A stretch of 64,000 bases of DNA, from NCBI RefSeq assembly GCF_049445795.1, contig NZ_JBMSDT010000011.1, positions 186,001 to 250,000 on the forward strand, read 5' to 3'. Below the pieces are notes generated by a model. The model did not search any database. It was not told where the DNA came from and worked only from the letters and a program-made list of their open reading frames with translations. The stretch comes from Larkinella sp049445795. Lineage in GTDB: Bacteria > Bacteroidota > Bacteroidia > Cytophagales > Spirosomataceae. How positions within the stretch are numbered: the first letter of the stretch is position 1; each line of letters starts with the position of its first letter. Positions 16,799 through 25,719 of this stretch are shown in pieces. A program made the position numbers and the translations under genes.

Positions 16799-18178
16799 AT
16801 GAAACAGTGGTACCAGATTTACAAGCCGGAACTGGGCGAAACGCTCCGGCTGAGTATCCCGATCGTGATTGCCCAGTTGGGTGTAGTGTTGATGGGGGTT
16901 ACCGATAATCTGTTTGTCGGGCGCTTGCTGGGGGCGGTTCCGTTGGCGGGGGCGGGTTTATCGGTTTCGCTGGCATTTCTGGTATCGAGCATTGGCGTGG
17001 GCGGGTTGTCGGTTATTGCCGCCCTGGTTTCGCAGGCCAACGGGCGGGGCGATGCGGCCGGGATCAATCGGTTGTTTCGGGCGGGCTTGCGGGTGGCGGT
17101 TTTGCTGGGCCTGTTGCTGGGGCTGGCTGGCGTCGTTTTGGCATACTTCTTCGATCTCTTTGGTCAAACGCCGGAGGTGACCGAGATTGGACGGAATTTC
17201 ATGTTGTTTCTGAGCGCTTCCAACCTGCCGCTTTTTCTGTTTGTCGCGGCCCGGCAGTTGTGCGACGGGCTTTCGTACCCGCGCGTTGCCATGACGATCA
17301 CTTTGTCTGCCTTGATCATCAACGCCTTGTTGAACTACGTGCTCATCACGGGTGCCGGGCCGTTTCCCGAACTGGGGGTATACGGTTCGGCGCTGGCCAC
17401 GCTGTTGTCGCGCACCTGGATGGCCGTTGCCATGATTGCGTATGTTGTAAAGGCGCAACGATTCCGGCCGTATTTTCTGTCCTCGTACCGGGCGTCGGCG
17501 GTGGGCGATCAGGTTCGGCGTATCCTGAAACTCGGTTTGCCGGGCGGCTTTACGTTTTTTTTTGAAGTCGCAACGTTTTCACTGGCCGCCATGATGGCCG
17601 GATGGTTGGGGGCCAACGCGCTGGCGGCTCACCAAATTGCCATCAACATGGCGTCGACGACTTACATGATGGCTACCGGAATTTCGGCGGCCGGAGCCAT
17701 TCGGGTCGGTAATGCCCTCGGTCGGTCGAGCCAAGTGGCGGTGCGTCGGGCGGGTGTAGCGGCTCTGGTGCTGGTCTTTGGGTTTATGAGTGTCTGTGCG
17801 ATTATTTTCCTGACGGCCAACGACTGGTTGGTGAGCCTGTACATCCGCGACAATCCGGCGGTGGCTACCCTGGCCGCTTCGCTGGTGATCATGGGCGGTT
17901 TTTTTCAGCTATCGGACGGCGTGCAAGTCGTGGGCGTCGGGATGTTGCGGGGACTGTCGGATGTGAATGTACCAACCATTATTACGTTATTTGCGTACTG
18001 GATCATTGGGTTACCGATGAGCTACATCCTGGGCTTTTGGTTTAATTGGGACGTTGTCGGCATCTGGTTCGGGTTGCTGGGCGGTCTAACAATGGCGGCT
18101 TTTCTGCTGCCTGTCCGGTTTTTCCGGCTGGTCGGGCGGATGAAGTCGAAAACCGCCCTGGCCCAGGCTCAACCGTAA
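16799..18178 (+). CDS. MATE family efflux transporter
   Basis: The 459-residue protein has twelve hydrophobic helices in two similar halves. The N-terminal half begins with ETLRLSIPIVIAQLGVVLMG and contains DNLFVGRLLGAVPLAGAGL; the second half has GANALAAHQIAINMAS, a typical MATE repeat motif. These inner-membrane antiporters use Na+ or H+ gradients to export drugs, dyes or metabolites. The substrate is unknown. The gene is divergent from DUF4290 and is followed 12 bp later by the DUF1648 membrane protein, probably in the same transcript. Confidence 0.95.
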   Translation: MKQWYQIYKPELGETLRLSIPIVIAQLGVVLMGVTDNLFVGRLLGAVPLAGAGLSVSLAFLVSSIGVGGLSVIAALVSQANGRGDAAGINRLFRAGLRVAVLLGLLLGLAGVVLAYFFDLFGQTPEVTEIGRNFMLFLSASNLPLFLFVAARQLCDGLSYPRVAMTITLSALIINALLNYVLITGAGPFPELGVYGSALATLLSRTWMAVAMIAYVVKAQRFRPYFLSSYRASAVGDQVRRILKLGLPGGFTFFFEVATFSLAAMMAGWLGANALAAHQIAINMASTTYMMATGISAAGAIRVGNALGRSSQVAVRRAGVAALVLVFGFMSVCAIIFLTANDWLVSLYIRDNPAVATLAASLVIMGGFFQLSDGVQVVGVGMLRGLSDVNVPTIITLFAYWIIGLPMSYILGFWFNWDVVGIWFGLLGGLTMAAFLLPVRFFRLVGRMKSKTALAQAQP

Positions 18179-18190
18179 CGTAGCAAAGCC

Positions 18191-18688
18191 ATGAAAGCCA
18201 TCTTCTTTACCTCCGCTTCCGTCACCGAACGCTGGCTAACAGGGCTGGCCATGCTGCTGGTGATCAGTCAGTTTGTGCTGGTATTAAGCTACTATACGGA
18301 ACTACCCGAAACGATTCCGGTTCATTTCGGGTCGGGCGGAAAACCGGATCGCTGGGGTAGTCGGGGCAATCTGTTTGTGGTTCCGGGACTATCGGTGTTC
18401 TTTTTCCTTTTATTCCGGGGCCTGCGGCAGATACCAGCCGAGTATTACAACCAACCTACCCCCCCGACGCCCGAAAACCGGGAGCGCCTGCTGCGCAATA
18501 CGCACCAGATGCTGATACTCCTGTTGTTTGTTATCCAGGTCTTCATGACATGGACATTCTGGAATTGGCTGGAAGCAGCCTCGAGTCCTGCGCCAGTTGT
18601 TAACAAGACGCTGGTTACGGCCCTTTTACTGCCGACCATCGCCAGTGTGATTCTTTTTTACCTGGTTCGGGCTTATCGCCGGGCCTGA
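18191..18688 (+). CDS. DUF1648 membrane protein
   Basis: This 165-residue protein has about four hydrophobic helices. The stretch YTELPETIPVHFGSGGKPDRWG after the first helix is the hallmark of DUF1648, the domain also found at the N-terminus of SdpI-type immunity proteins and in other membrane proteins. No biochemical role is assigned here. It follows the MATE gene by 12 bp on the same strand, so co-expression is likely. The C-terminal SdpI helices with their signature are not evident, so I do not call it an immunity protein. Confidence 0.82.
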   Translation: MKAIFFTSASVTERWLTGLAMLLVISQFVLVLSYYTELPETIPVHFGSGGKPDRWGSRGNLFVVPGLSVFFFLLFRGLRQIPAEYYNQPTPPTPENRERLLRNTHQMLILLLFVIQVFMTWTFWNWLEAASSPAPVVNKTLVTALLLPTIASVILFYLVRAYRRA

Positions 18689-18698
18689 CGGTTTAGAC

Positions 18699-18881
18699 TT
18701 ACACCGTATCCTTCGTGCTGCGAATCAGGCTGATCCCGGAGAAGAAGAAGATGCCGCCCATCAGCAGGTAGACCCACGACGCCCGGGCAACGCCCCCGCT
18801 GGTGAGGTCCATTCCGCCGTAAATCAGGCCGATTAGCCCGGCCAGAGTTAAAATGATTCCGAAAATACTCTTGATGCTCAT
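18699..18881 (-). CDS. Small two-helix membrane protein
   Basis: The 60-residue product has two hydrophobic helices (IFGIILTLAGLIGLIYGG and WVYLLMGGIFFFSGISLI) joined by a short polar loop and a basic C-terminal end. It resembles the many short Bacteroidota and proteobacterial proteins that start MxxKSIxGIILxxxGLxxLxYGG, for which no function is established. The gene is convergent with the DUF1648 gene, 10 bp apart, and lies downstream of the DMT gene on its own strand. Confidence 0.7.
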   Translation of the reverse strand: MSIKSIFGIILTLAGLIGLIYGGMDLTSGGVARASWVYLLMGGIFFFSGISLIRSTKDTV

Positions 18882-18978
18882 GACATTGAAATGAAGAATA
18901 AGTTAATTTTAAGGCTATAACTATTTTCGACTGCAAATGGCTTGGCGAGCCGGAAAATCTTTTCCTGTCTAGTCAGCT

Positions 18979-19308
18979 CTACCATTTCTTGAAAACAAAA
19001 AAGACAGCCAGCACAATCAGCACAAAGCCGACGATGTAATTCCATTTGATTTCTTCCTTCAGATAAAAAACCGCAAACGCCACAAAAACCACCAGACTGA
19101 CGACTTCCTGAATGGTTTTCAGTTGAAAGGCATTGAACTGGTACGAGCCGATGCGGTTGGCAGGCACCGCCAGGCAATATTCAATGAAAGCAATCAGCCA
19201 GCTAATGACAATGACTTTCCAGAGCGCTTCTTCCTTGTAGCGCAGGTGCCAGTACCAGGCAGTGGTCATAAACAGGTTTGAAAAAACTAACAGGACGACA
19301 GTTCGCAT
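18979..19308 (-). CDS. DMT-family small membrane protein (DUF486)
   Basis: The 109-residue protein has four predicted membrane helices and the family pattern NLFMTTAWYWHL, VSWLIAFxEYCLAVPANRIG and QLKTIQEVVSLVVF. The AExxAxPANRxG-like block is the mark of DUF486, a one-domain relative of drug/metabolite transporters. Such half-size proteins probably dimerise in the inner membrane. The substrate is unknown. The neighbouring 60-residue gene 97 bp downstream could share its transcript. Confidence 0.85.
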   Translation of the reverse strand: MRTVVLLVFSNLFMTTAWYWHLRYKEEALWKVIVISWLIAFIEYCLAVPANRIGSYQFNAFQLKTIQEVVSLVVFVAFAVFYLKEEIKWNYIVGFVLIVLAVFFVFKKW

Positions 19309-19404
19309 AACGGTTTTTGGGGCGACAAAGGCGGTTTTATAAGAACAAAAGACAACTTTCTGGTTGGGAATGAACTACCCGGTCTTTTTTGGGTTAAAGA
19401 TAGC

Positions 19405-20067
19405 GTGAAACCTGATTTTGACCTCACCATTGTCCTCACCCGCATCGAGGAAGCCATTCGGCCCTACCCGAAAGCCGCCATGTTCGAACTGGCCGAGCGG
19501 GGCTACAACAGTGTGTTCGAACAACTGATTTCGTGCATCATTTCCATCCGGACACTCGACGAAACCACCATCCCGGTTTCGCTGCGGCTATTCGATGTGG
19601 CCCGGACGCCGGAGCAGCTACTGCAACTCAGTCCGGCCGCTCTGGCCGAATTGCTTTTCGGAACCCAGTACCCGGAACAGAAAGCCTATACCATGCTAGG
19701 AATTGCCAAACGAACCGTCGAAGAATTTAACGGAAACATTCCGGCCGACTTCGAGACGCTGATGTCGTTCAAGGGGGTTGGCCCCAAATGCGCGAACCTG
19801 ACCCTGGGCGTCGCCACCGGACAGTCCGCCATCAGCGTGGATATTCACGTGCATCGGGTCACCAACCGCTGGGGCCTGGTTCGGACGCAGCAGCCCGAGC
19901 AGACCCTGAAGGTGTTGGAAACCCTGGTGCCGGTCGCGCAGTGGATCGACATCAACCGGCTGCTGATGCCGTTCGGGAAACACCTTTGTACCGGCCGGCT
20001 GCCGCATTGTTCGACCTGCCCGGTGTTGGCCTGGTGCGAGCAGGTGGGCGTCACCGAACACCGTTGA
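19405..20067 (+). CDS. nth: Endonuclease III
   Basis: This DNA glycosylase/AP lyase removes oxidised pyrimidines. The 220-residue protein carries the helix-hairpin-helix with the catalytic Lys in FKGVGPKCANL, the catalytic Asp in SVDIHVHRV, and a [4Fe-4S] site with the exact family spacing C-x6-C-x2-C-x5-C near the C-terminus (CTGRLPHCSTCPVLAWC). The start codon is GTG at 19405, since no ATG lies upstream in frame before the conserved part. It is monocistronic with a terminator just downstream. Confidence 0.95.
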   Translation: MKPDFDLTIVLTRIEEAIRPYPKAAMFELAERGYNSVFEQLISCIISIRTLDETTIPVSLRLFDVARTPEQLLQLSPAALAELLFGTQYPEQKAYTMLGIAKRTVEEFNGNIPADFETLMSFKGVGPKCANLTLGVATGQSAISVDIHVHRVTNRWGLVRTQQPEQTLKVLETLVPVAQWIDINRLLMPFGKHLCTGRLPHCSTCPVLAWCEQVGVTEHR

Positions 20068-20075
20068 CACCAACA

Positions 20076-20106
20076 AAAAGCCCCGCCGGTATCCGACGAG
20101 GCTTTT
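20076..20106. terminator. Bidirectional terminator between nth and the FAS1 gene
   Basis: AAAAGCC at 20076-20082 pairs with GGCTTTT at 20100-20106 and the stem continues inward to CCGG/CCG with two mismatches around a TAT loop. The A/T ends give a U-run on both strands. It lies between two convergent genes. Confidence 0.85.
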
Positions 20107-20163
20107 GAGTGCTTGTTTAGCGGGACTGCGAACGTTTCCTAACCGTTTGTCCAGCTTTTTAAA

Positions 20164-21129
20164 TCAAGGCAGCAGTACCCGATCAATGACGTGAACGACA
20201 CCGTTGGTAGCCAGGATGTCGGCCCGCGTCACATTGGCAGGCTGGTTGTTGTTACCACTGCCCAGGAAGCTCACCCCGGTGCTGGAAACATCCGTACGCA
20301 GCGTGCCGCCCTGAGCCGTGGTCACGGTTGCATCATCGGTTAGGTTCGTAGAAAAGGCCCGTGCCGCTACGACGTGGTAAGTCAGAATGTTCGTCAGCGT
20401 TTGAACGGGAGCAGCATTAATGGCGGCCGCATCCGCAAAACCGGCCGCCTGGAAAGCCGCATTGGTCGGAGCCAGCACCGTCAGAGGACCGGCGGCCGAC
20501 AGCGCATCCAGGACGGGCGCTCCACCGCGGGTAACGGCGGCAACCAGCAGGCTCAGATCCGGATTGCCCTGCGCAATCTGCACGATGTTCTGCGTGGCAG
20601 GCATCAATACTTTATCAATTACGTGGATTACGCCATTGGAGGCAACCAGGTCGGCCTGGGTAACGCGCGCGCCGTTGACTGAAACCCCAGCGTCGTTTTT
20701 GGTGACATACAGCGTACCGTTGCTGAGCGTCGGTACCTCGGTGTTGGCAGCGGTCGGGATGTCGGCAGCACCAATGCGCTGGCCCACTACGTGGTACTGC
20801 AACACCGCTTGCAGCGTTTCGACGGGCGTTGCGTTGATGGCAGCCTCATCGGCAAAACCAGCGGCCTGGAAGGCGGCATTGGTCGGCGCAAAAACCGTCA
20901 GCGTGCCCGTACGCAGGGCGTCGGCCAGCCCAGCCCGGACTACCGCAGCTTCAAGCAGGCTAAAATCGGCATTGTTGATCACCTGATCGGTGATATTTTG
21001 CACCGTCGGTTGGTCGTCATCGTCGTCGTTGTTACAGCCCGACAACGTCACCAGCGACGCACTTAACAGAACGACTACCGCAAAACGCAAGCGGCTAAAT
21101 GGTCGGAAAACGGATGGAATGGACTTCAT
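20164..21129 (-). CDS. Fasciclin (FAS1) lipoprotein with two domains
   Basis: The 321-residue protein has a signal peptide and lipobox (TLSGC), then an acidic spacer (NNDDDDDQ) and two tandem FAS1 domains (about residues 45-175 and 180-320). Each has the two FAS1 boxes: LTVFAPTNAAFQAAG or LTVLAPTNAAFQAAG near the middle, and TNGVVHVIDRVLLP or SNGVIHVIDKVLMP at the end. These are cell-surface adhesion-type domains. The two domains are very alike at the DNA level (the APTNAAFQAAGFADEAAIN part), suggesting a recent duplication. No operon partner is seen. Confidence 0.93.
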   Translation of the reverse strand: MKSIPSVFRPFSRLRFAVVVLLSASLVTLSGCNNDDDDDQPTVQNITDQVINNADFSLLEAAVVRAGLADALRTGTLTVFAPTNAAFQAAGFADEAAINATPVETLQAVLQYHVVGQRIGAADIPTAANTEVPTLSNGTLYVTKNDAGVSVNGARVTQADLVASNGVIHVIDKVLMPATQNIVQIAQGNPDLSLLVAAVTRGGAPVLDALSAAGPLTVLAPTNAAFQAAGFADAAAINAAPVQTLTNILTYHVVAARAFSTNLTDDATVTTAQGGTLRTDVSSTGVSFLGSGNNNQPANVTRADILATNGVVHVIDRVLLP

Positions 21130-21353
21130 AACTCGTGTGAATAAATAGGTATGTTGATAAAATGTGCCCCGGGCAGTTGGTCCGCAATTCGGGGCCGTCG
21201 CATCATAGTGCCGGGCAATGGGGAGATCTCACAAAAAAAAATCAAATTTTTTCAGAAGCCGGTTTTCGATTTCTACGGGCCAGATGCTAACATTTTTCCT
21301 CATCAACCCGTTACCCTCTTGATTAACTCATCGACGCAAAACGACTAGTCAGT

Positions 21354-21965
21354 ATGGCTTACTCCGCACCGGAAATTCCACAATCGCTCTGGCAGGGCCT
21401 CAAAAGGAGAGACTCGACCAGCCTGAGCGATTTGTACCGGTTGACTTACCACGACTTGCTGAACTTTGGAATGTATTTTGGGGCTACGGCCACCGTCGCA
21501 AAAGATGCTATCAATCAAGTTTTTGCCGAACTCTGGGAGCGGGGTGACCACCTGCCCGAAGTCGCCAATGTCCGTTCGTACCTCATTACGGCGCTTCGGC
21601 GCAAGCTCATCAAAGATTTTAACCGCGGTGAACGGTATACGGAATTAACTGACCTGGAAGTTGATAGTGAACCGTCGTACGAAGAACTGATTGTGCGAAC
21701 GCAGGAACAGGAATTTCTGCAAAAACGACTTCGGAAGGCGCTTGACGAGTTGACTCCCCGCCAGCGGCAGTTGATCGAATTACGGTTTTTCCGGAATAAA
21801 CGAAACGAAGAAATTGCCGAATCGACCGGCATGCACATCAATACGGTTTACAACACCTTATCGTCGGCGCTCAAATTGCTGCGGCAGACGCTGGTACCAG
21901 GTACAAAAGAAAAAACGACGATCGTTCATGTTTGGTGGTTGATTTTTGCCATATTCGGTCTGTGA
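21354..21965 (+). CDS. ECF sigma factor (FecI-like, Bacteroidota type)
   Basis: The 203-residue protein has region 2 (VFAELWERGDHLPEV and the preceding helix) in its first half and region 4 with LTPRQRQLIELRFFRN and EIAESTGMHINTVYNTLSSA in its second. A hydrophobic C-terminal tail (VHVWWLIFAIFGL) is unusual but seen in some Bacteroidota ECF factors. It should direct RNA polymerase to the promoter of its own receptor operon. FecR follows 75 bp later, then the STN receptor, which is the classical cell-surface signalling layout. Confidence 0.93.
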   Translation: MAYSAPEIPQSLWQGLKRRDSTSLSDLYRLTYHDLLNFGMYFGATATVAKDAINQVFAELWERGDHLPEVANVRSYLITALRRKLIKDFNRGERYTELTDLEVDSEPSYEELIVRTQEQEFLQKRLRKALDELTPRQRQLIELRFFRNKRNEEIAESTGMHINTVYNTLSSALKLLRQTLVPGTKEKTTIVHVWWLIFAIFGL

Positions 21966-22040
21966 GATTCCGCCTTTGGGCGGTACTATAGATCATCAAG
22001 AATCTAACAACCGGCCCTCTTTCCGGTTACCGAGGCATTC

Positions 22041-23036
22041 ATGAAGTTCGAGAATTACACGACCGACGATTTTTTGATGGACGACAGTTTCGTAGCCTAC
22101 CGCAGCGGCAGCGATTCGTCGGCCATCGCGTTCTGGACGGAATGGCAACTCCGGCATCCATCCAATCTGGCCGAGTTTCGGGAAGCCGAACGGCTATTTG
22201 ACCTGCTGAGCGGCAAAAAGCCGGATATGGAGCAGTCGCTGGAGGAATTGAAGGGTCTCATTGCGGACCGGGAAAAAATCCGGGCGGTCGACTGGCAGTC
22301 GCGCTCGAAAAACGGGCGACGCAACTGGTGGATGCTGGCCGCGTCCATCCTGTTGGTGAGTGGGCTGAGCGGGTACTGGCTCTGGCAAAATCAGTCGGTC
22401 TCGTACCAAACGGATTTCGGTCAGCAACAAGTGGTCGACTTGCCCGATGGCTCCCGCGTAACGCTCAACAGCCACTCGCGCCTGACGTTCCGCCGGAACT
22501 GGTCAGCTACGGAAAGCCGGGACGTAAACCTGGAAGGCGAAGGTTTTTTTTCGGTTCGGCACCTGACGACGAACGCCCCTTTCCGGGTGCTGACCGACGG
22601 TGGGTTTCGGGTCGAGGTGCTGGGAACCGAGTTTACAATGACCAACCGTGACCAATTGAAACGGGTAGTGCTCAACCGGGGAAAAGTCCGGGTAGACGGT
22701 TCGTCCGATGGCTCGACCCTCACGCTGTCGCCGGGCGAACTGGCGCAACTCGATCGCCGGAGCGGGGCACTGATTCGGCGAACTGTGAAGCCCGAGCAGT
22801 ACGATGCCTGGCGACGGAACCAACTGGTCTTCGAAGGAGCTACCCTGGCGGAAGCGGCCTGGCAAATCGAGGAGCAGTTTGGGGTGGACGTTCAGCTCGC
22901 GTCGGAGGTGGATACCGGTCGTCGGTTTTCCGGTATTTTGCCACTGAACGATCCCGAAATGATTTTAACCACATTGGCTACCTATAACGGGCTGACGGTC
23001 AGACGGCATGGCGACACCTATACCCTGGCCCGCTGA
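22041..23036 (+). CDS. FecR-type anti-sigma factor
   Basis: The 331-residue protein has a cytoplasmic N-terminal part (about 1-95), one membrane helix (WWMLAASILLVSGLSGYWLW, about 97-116) and a periplasmic FecR domain with VVDLPDGSRVTLNSHSRL and GEGFFSVRH. The C-terminal 70 residues (LVFEGATLAEAAWQIEEQFG) are the DUF4974 domain that contacts the receptor signalling domain in Bacteroidota. It should hold the upstream sigma factor inactive until the receptor binds its ligand. The stop codon is 8 bp before the receptor gene. Confidence 0.95.
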   Translation: MKFENYTTDDFLMDDSFVAYRSGSDSSAIAFWTEWQLRHPSNLAEFREAERLFDLLSGKKPDMEQSLEELKGLIADREKIRAVDWQSRSKNGRRNWWMLAASILLVSGLSGYWLWQNQSVSYQTDFGQQQVVDLPDGSRVTLNSHSRLTFRRNWSATESRDVNLEGEGFFSVRHLTTNAPFRVLTDGGFRVEVLGTEFTMTNRDQLKRVVLNRGKVRVDGSSDGSTLTLSPGELAQLDRRSGALIRRTVKPEQYDAWRRNQLVFEGATLAEAAWQIEEQFGVDVQLASEVDTGRRFSGILPLNDPEMILTTLATYNGLTVRRHGDTYTLAR

Positions 23037-23044
23037 ATCGCAGA

Positions 23045-25717
23045 ATGAAGCTATTTTTACGCTACGGTTTGTCCTTTCGCGTCCGGCTATTGGGCTGGTT
23101 GACGGTTTTGCTGTTAACCAGTTCGCTGGTTCGTGCTCAGTCGCCCGTACCGTTGGAAAGTCTGCTGCAAACGCTCAACCAGAAGCGGGGTGTTTATTTT
23201 CTGTACGACGAAGGCTTGTTGTCCGGGATCAGCGTTGAGACACCAGTAAATTGGAAAGCCTCGACTGAAACCCTGCTCACAACGCTCCTGACCGGTACCG
23301 GACTAACCTTCCGGAAGTTGAATGACTGTTACCTGATCGAAGCGGGCACAACGGTAGGGCGGTCTCCGGTGGTCGGTTCCAGGGCGGTTCCGCGCGTCAC
23401 CCTCAGCGGTTTTGTGCGGGAAAAAGATAGCCGTGAGCAGATCAACGGCGCGATGGTGTATGCCGGAAAAACCGCAACGACCACGAACCGGTACGGGTAT
23501 TACGCGCTGACGCTGCCCGCCCGCGACAGCGTTGAACTGGTGGTGTCGATGGTGGGTTACCAGCGCGTCTACCGCCGGATGAGCCTTGCCAAATCCGTTT
23601 CGCTCGATATTGAACTGATCCCGAACACGTTGCTGGAAGAAGTGACGCTGACCAATGCCGCCGGGGAGCGGGCTTTTGGGTCTTCCAAAACCGGCCGGCT
23701 GATGCTTTCCGGTGAGCAGATTGCCAATACACCCGCCTTGCTCGGCGAAAAAGATGTGCTCCGGACCCTGCAGTTTGTCGCCGGTATTCAGCCGGGGCTG
23801 AACGGCCAGGTGGGGCTGCATGTACGCGGGGGCGGGGCCGACCAGAACCTGTTGCTGCTCGATGAAGCGCCGGTGTACAATGCCAATCATTTGTTTGGCT
23901 TTTTTTCCGCCTTCAATGTCGACGCGCTGAAAAACGTAAAACTGGAAAAAGGCGGTTTTTCGGCCCGGTACGGTGGTCGGCTGTCGTCGGTGGTCGACAT
24001 GACCATGCGGGAGGGCAACAAACAAAAGCTGAGCGGAGCCGCCGGAACCGGCATCGTAGCTTCGCGGCTGTTGTTGGAAGGGCCCCTGATTCAGGAGAAA
24101 GCGTCGTTTCTGCTGGCCGCCCGGCGGTCTAACTTAAGCCCGGTTTTGGGCGATTTCATCGCGACGGTCGTCGAAGATTACAGCGGAACCGCCTGGAGAG
24201 CCAATTTTTACGATATCAACGCCAAGCTAAATGCCGATCTTAACCGCCGGAATAAACTGTACCTCAGTGGCTATTTCGGCCGGAATTACTTTGGCGGGGG
24301 CGATAGCCTGAACCGGACCCAGCGCTGGGAAAACGTGCTGACCTGGCAAAACCAGACCGGCAACCTGCGCTGGAATCACCTGTTTTCGGAGAAGCTATTC
24401 AGTAATACATCGTTGATTTTCAGTAATTACGATTTTGAAACGCACCGGAAGAACATTCGAACGGCTGAACCGATGGCCGGGCAAACAGCCAACCTCTGGC
24501 GGTATTTCGACGGCATTACCGATTTGACCTTCAAAGCCGACTTCGATTACTTTCCGGCGGCCCGGCACCATCTGCAATGGGGTCTGATCAGTACCTTCCG
24601 GGCCTACCGACTCAACGGTTTCCAGATTACGACCTTATCGACCCTGGGAAACCGGTCGGGGCAGGAGCGGACCGAATCGCTCGAAACCTCGGCCTACGCC
24701 GAAGACCACTGGGACCTGGGCAACCGTACCAAACTGGGCCTGGGTGGGCGACTGACGCATTACCGAATCGGGCAAAACACCTTTCTGCGGGCCGAACCCC
24801 GCCTGTCCGCAGCGTTCAGGCTCTCGGACAAACAAGCGCTTCGGGCTTCGTTTTCCGACATGAATCAGTTTGTGCATCTGTTGTCGAACACCGGTTTGGG
24901 CTTGCCGACGGATTTGTGGGTTCCGGCTACAGACCTGGTCAAACCGCAACGGTCGCGGCAGGCGGTTTTGGGACTGGTACACGACTTCAATCCCCGCTGG
25001 CAGTTGACTGTCGAAGGCTACCGCAAATGGATGCGCCATGTGATCAGTTACCGCGAAGGGGCCGATTTTATTGGAATCACCAGTGCCGTTCGGGCGGCTG
25101 AGGTAAGTTGGGAGCGCAACGTAACGTCCGGGAACGGAAACGCTTCCGGGCTGGAAACCACCCTGCAATCCCGTTCGGGCCGACTGACGGGCTCACTCAA
25201 TTACACCTGGGCCGTTACGCGCTGGCAGTTTCCCGAACGCAACAACGGGAGGGAATTTTACCCGTTGCACGACCGGCGACACAGCGTTTCGGTAACGGGG
25301 CTGTATACCTTCAATCCCCGTTTGCGACTATCAGCGGCCTGGATCTACAGCTCGGGCAATCCGTTTTCGGTGCCGGTTTCGGGCGTGCCCAGTTTCGGGC
25401 ATCTGGGACTGGGCAAACCGGATGTCAGGATTACGCCTTCCGAGCAGTTGTTTGGGACCGAAACGCCCCTGGTACAGGTGCAGACGGCGTTCAGCAACTT
25501 TCGGGCGCAGGCCAGTCACCGGCTGGATGTAACTGTTCAGGCGGATCTGGGCCGGGGACGGTTTCGGCACCGGCTCGAACTGGGGGCCGTCAACGCCTAC
25601 GGGCGTCGAAATCCGTTTTATTACGACCTGATGATCAATCCCACGGGTGAACTTTCACTCCGGCGGGTGTCGCTGTTTACGTTTGTGCCGTCCTTGAATT
25701 ACCTGGTTTATTTCTGA
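23045..25717 (+). CDS. TonB-dependent receptor with STN signalling domain
   Basis: The 890-residue outer-membrane protein has a signal peptide (ending VRAQ). An STN domain follows (about residues 35-100, LLQTLNQKRGVYFLYDEGLL), then a carboxypeptidase-like regulatory beta-sandwich (about 115-200, TLSGFVREKDSREQINGA), a plug (HVRGGGADQNLLLLDEAPVY) and a 22-strand-type barrel ending in aromatic LNYLVYF. The STN domain passes the ligand signal to FecR. The layout with sigma factor, FecR and a following DUF4249 lipoprotein indicates regulated uptake of an unknown nutrient. It is the third gene of a four-gene operon. Confidence 0.95.
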   Translation: MKLFLRYGLSFRVRLLGWLTVLLLTSSLVRAQSPVPLESLLQTLNQKRGVYFLYDEGLLSGISVETPVNWKASTETLLTTLLTGTGLTFRKLNDCYLIEAGTTVGRSPVVGSRAVPRVTLSGFVREKDSREQINGAMVYAGKTATTTNRYGYYALTLPARDSVELVVSMVGYQRVYRRMSLAKSVSLDIELIPNTLLEEVTLTNAAGERAFGSSKTGRLMLSGEQIANTPALLGEKDVLRTLQFVAGIQPGLNGQVGLHVRGGGADQNLLLLDEAPVYNANHLFGFFSAFNVDALKNVKLEKGGFSARYGGRLSSVVDMTMREGNKQKLSGAAGTGIVASRLLLEGPLIQEKASFLLAARRSNLSPVLGDFIATVVEDYSGTAWRANFYDINAKLNADLNRRNKLYLSGYFGRNYFGGGDSLNRTQRWENVLTWQNQTGNLRWNHLFSEKLFSNTSLIFSNYDFETHRKNIRTAEPMAGQTANLWRYFDGITDLTFKADFDYFPAARHHLQWGLISTFRAYRLNGFQITTLSTLGNRSGQERTESLETSAYAEDHWDLGNRTKLGLGGRLTHYRIGQNTFLRAEPRLSAAFRLSDKQALRASFSDMNQFVHLLSNTGLGLPTDLWVPATDLVKPQRSRQAVLGLVHDFNPRWQLTVEGYRKWMRHVISYREGADFIGITSAVRAAEVSWERNVTSGNGNASGLETTLQSRSGRLTGSLNYTWAVTRWQFPERNNGREFYPLHDRRHSVSVTGLYTFNPRLRLSAAWIYSSGNPFSVPVSGVPSFGHLGLGKPDVRITPSEQLFGTETPLVQVQTAFSNFRAQASHRLDVTVQADLGRGRFRHRLELGAVNAYGRRNPFYYDLMINPTGELSLRRVSLFTFVPSLNYLVYF

Positions 25718-25719
25718 CC

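Noticed and set aside
18191..18688. SdpI-type immunity protein
   Set aside because: Only the DUF1648 part is visible and no toxin partner lies nearby.
21151..21348. 65-codon open frame upstream of the ECF sigma gene
   Set aside because: It lies in the promoter region between divergent genes and has no protein-like features.
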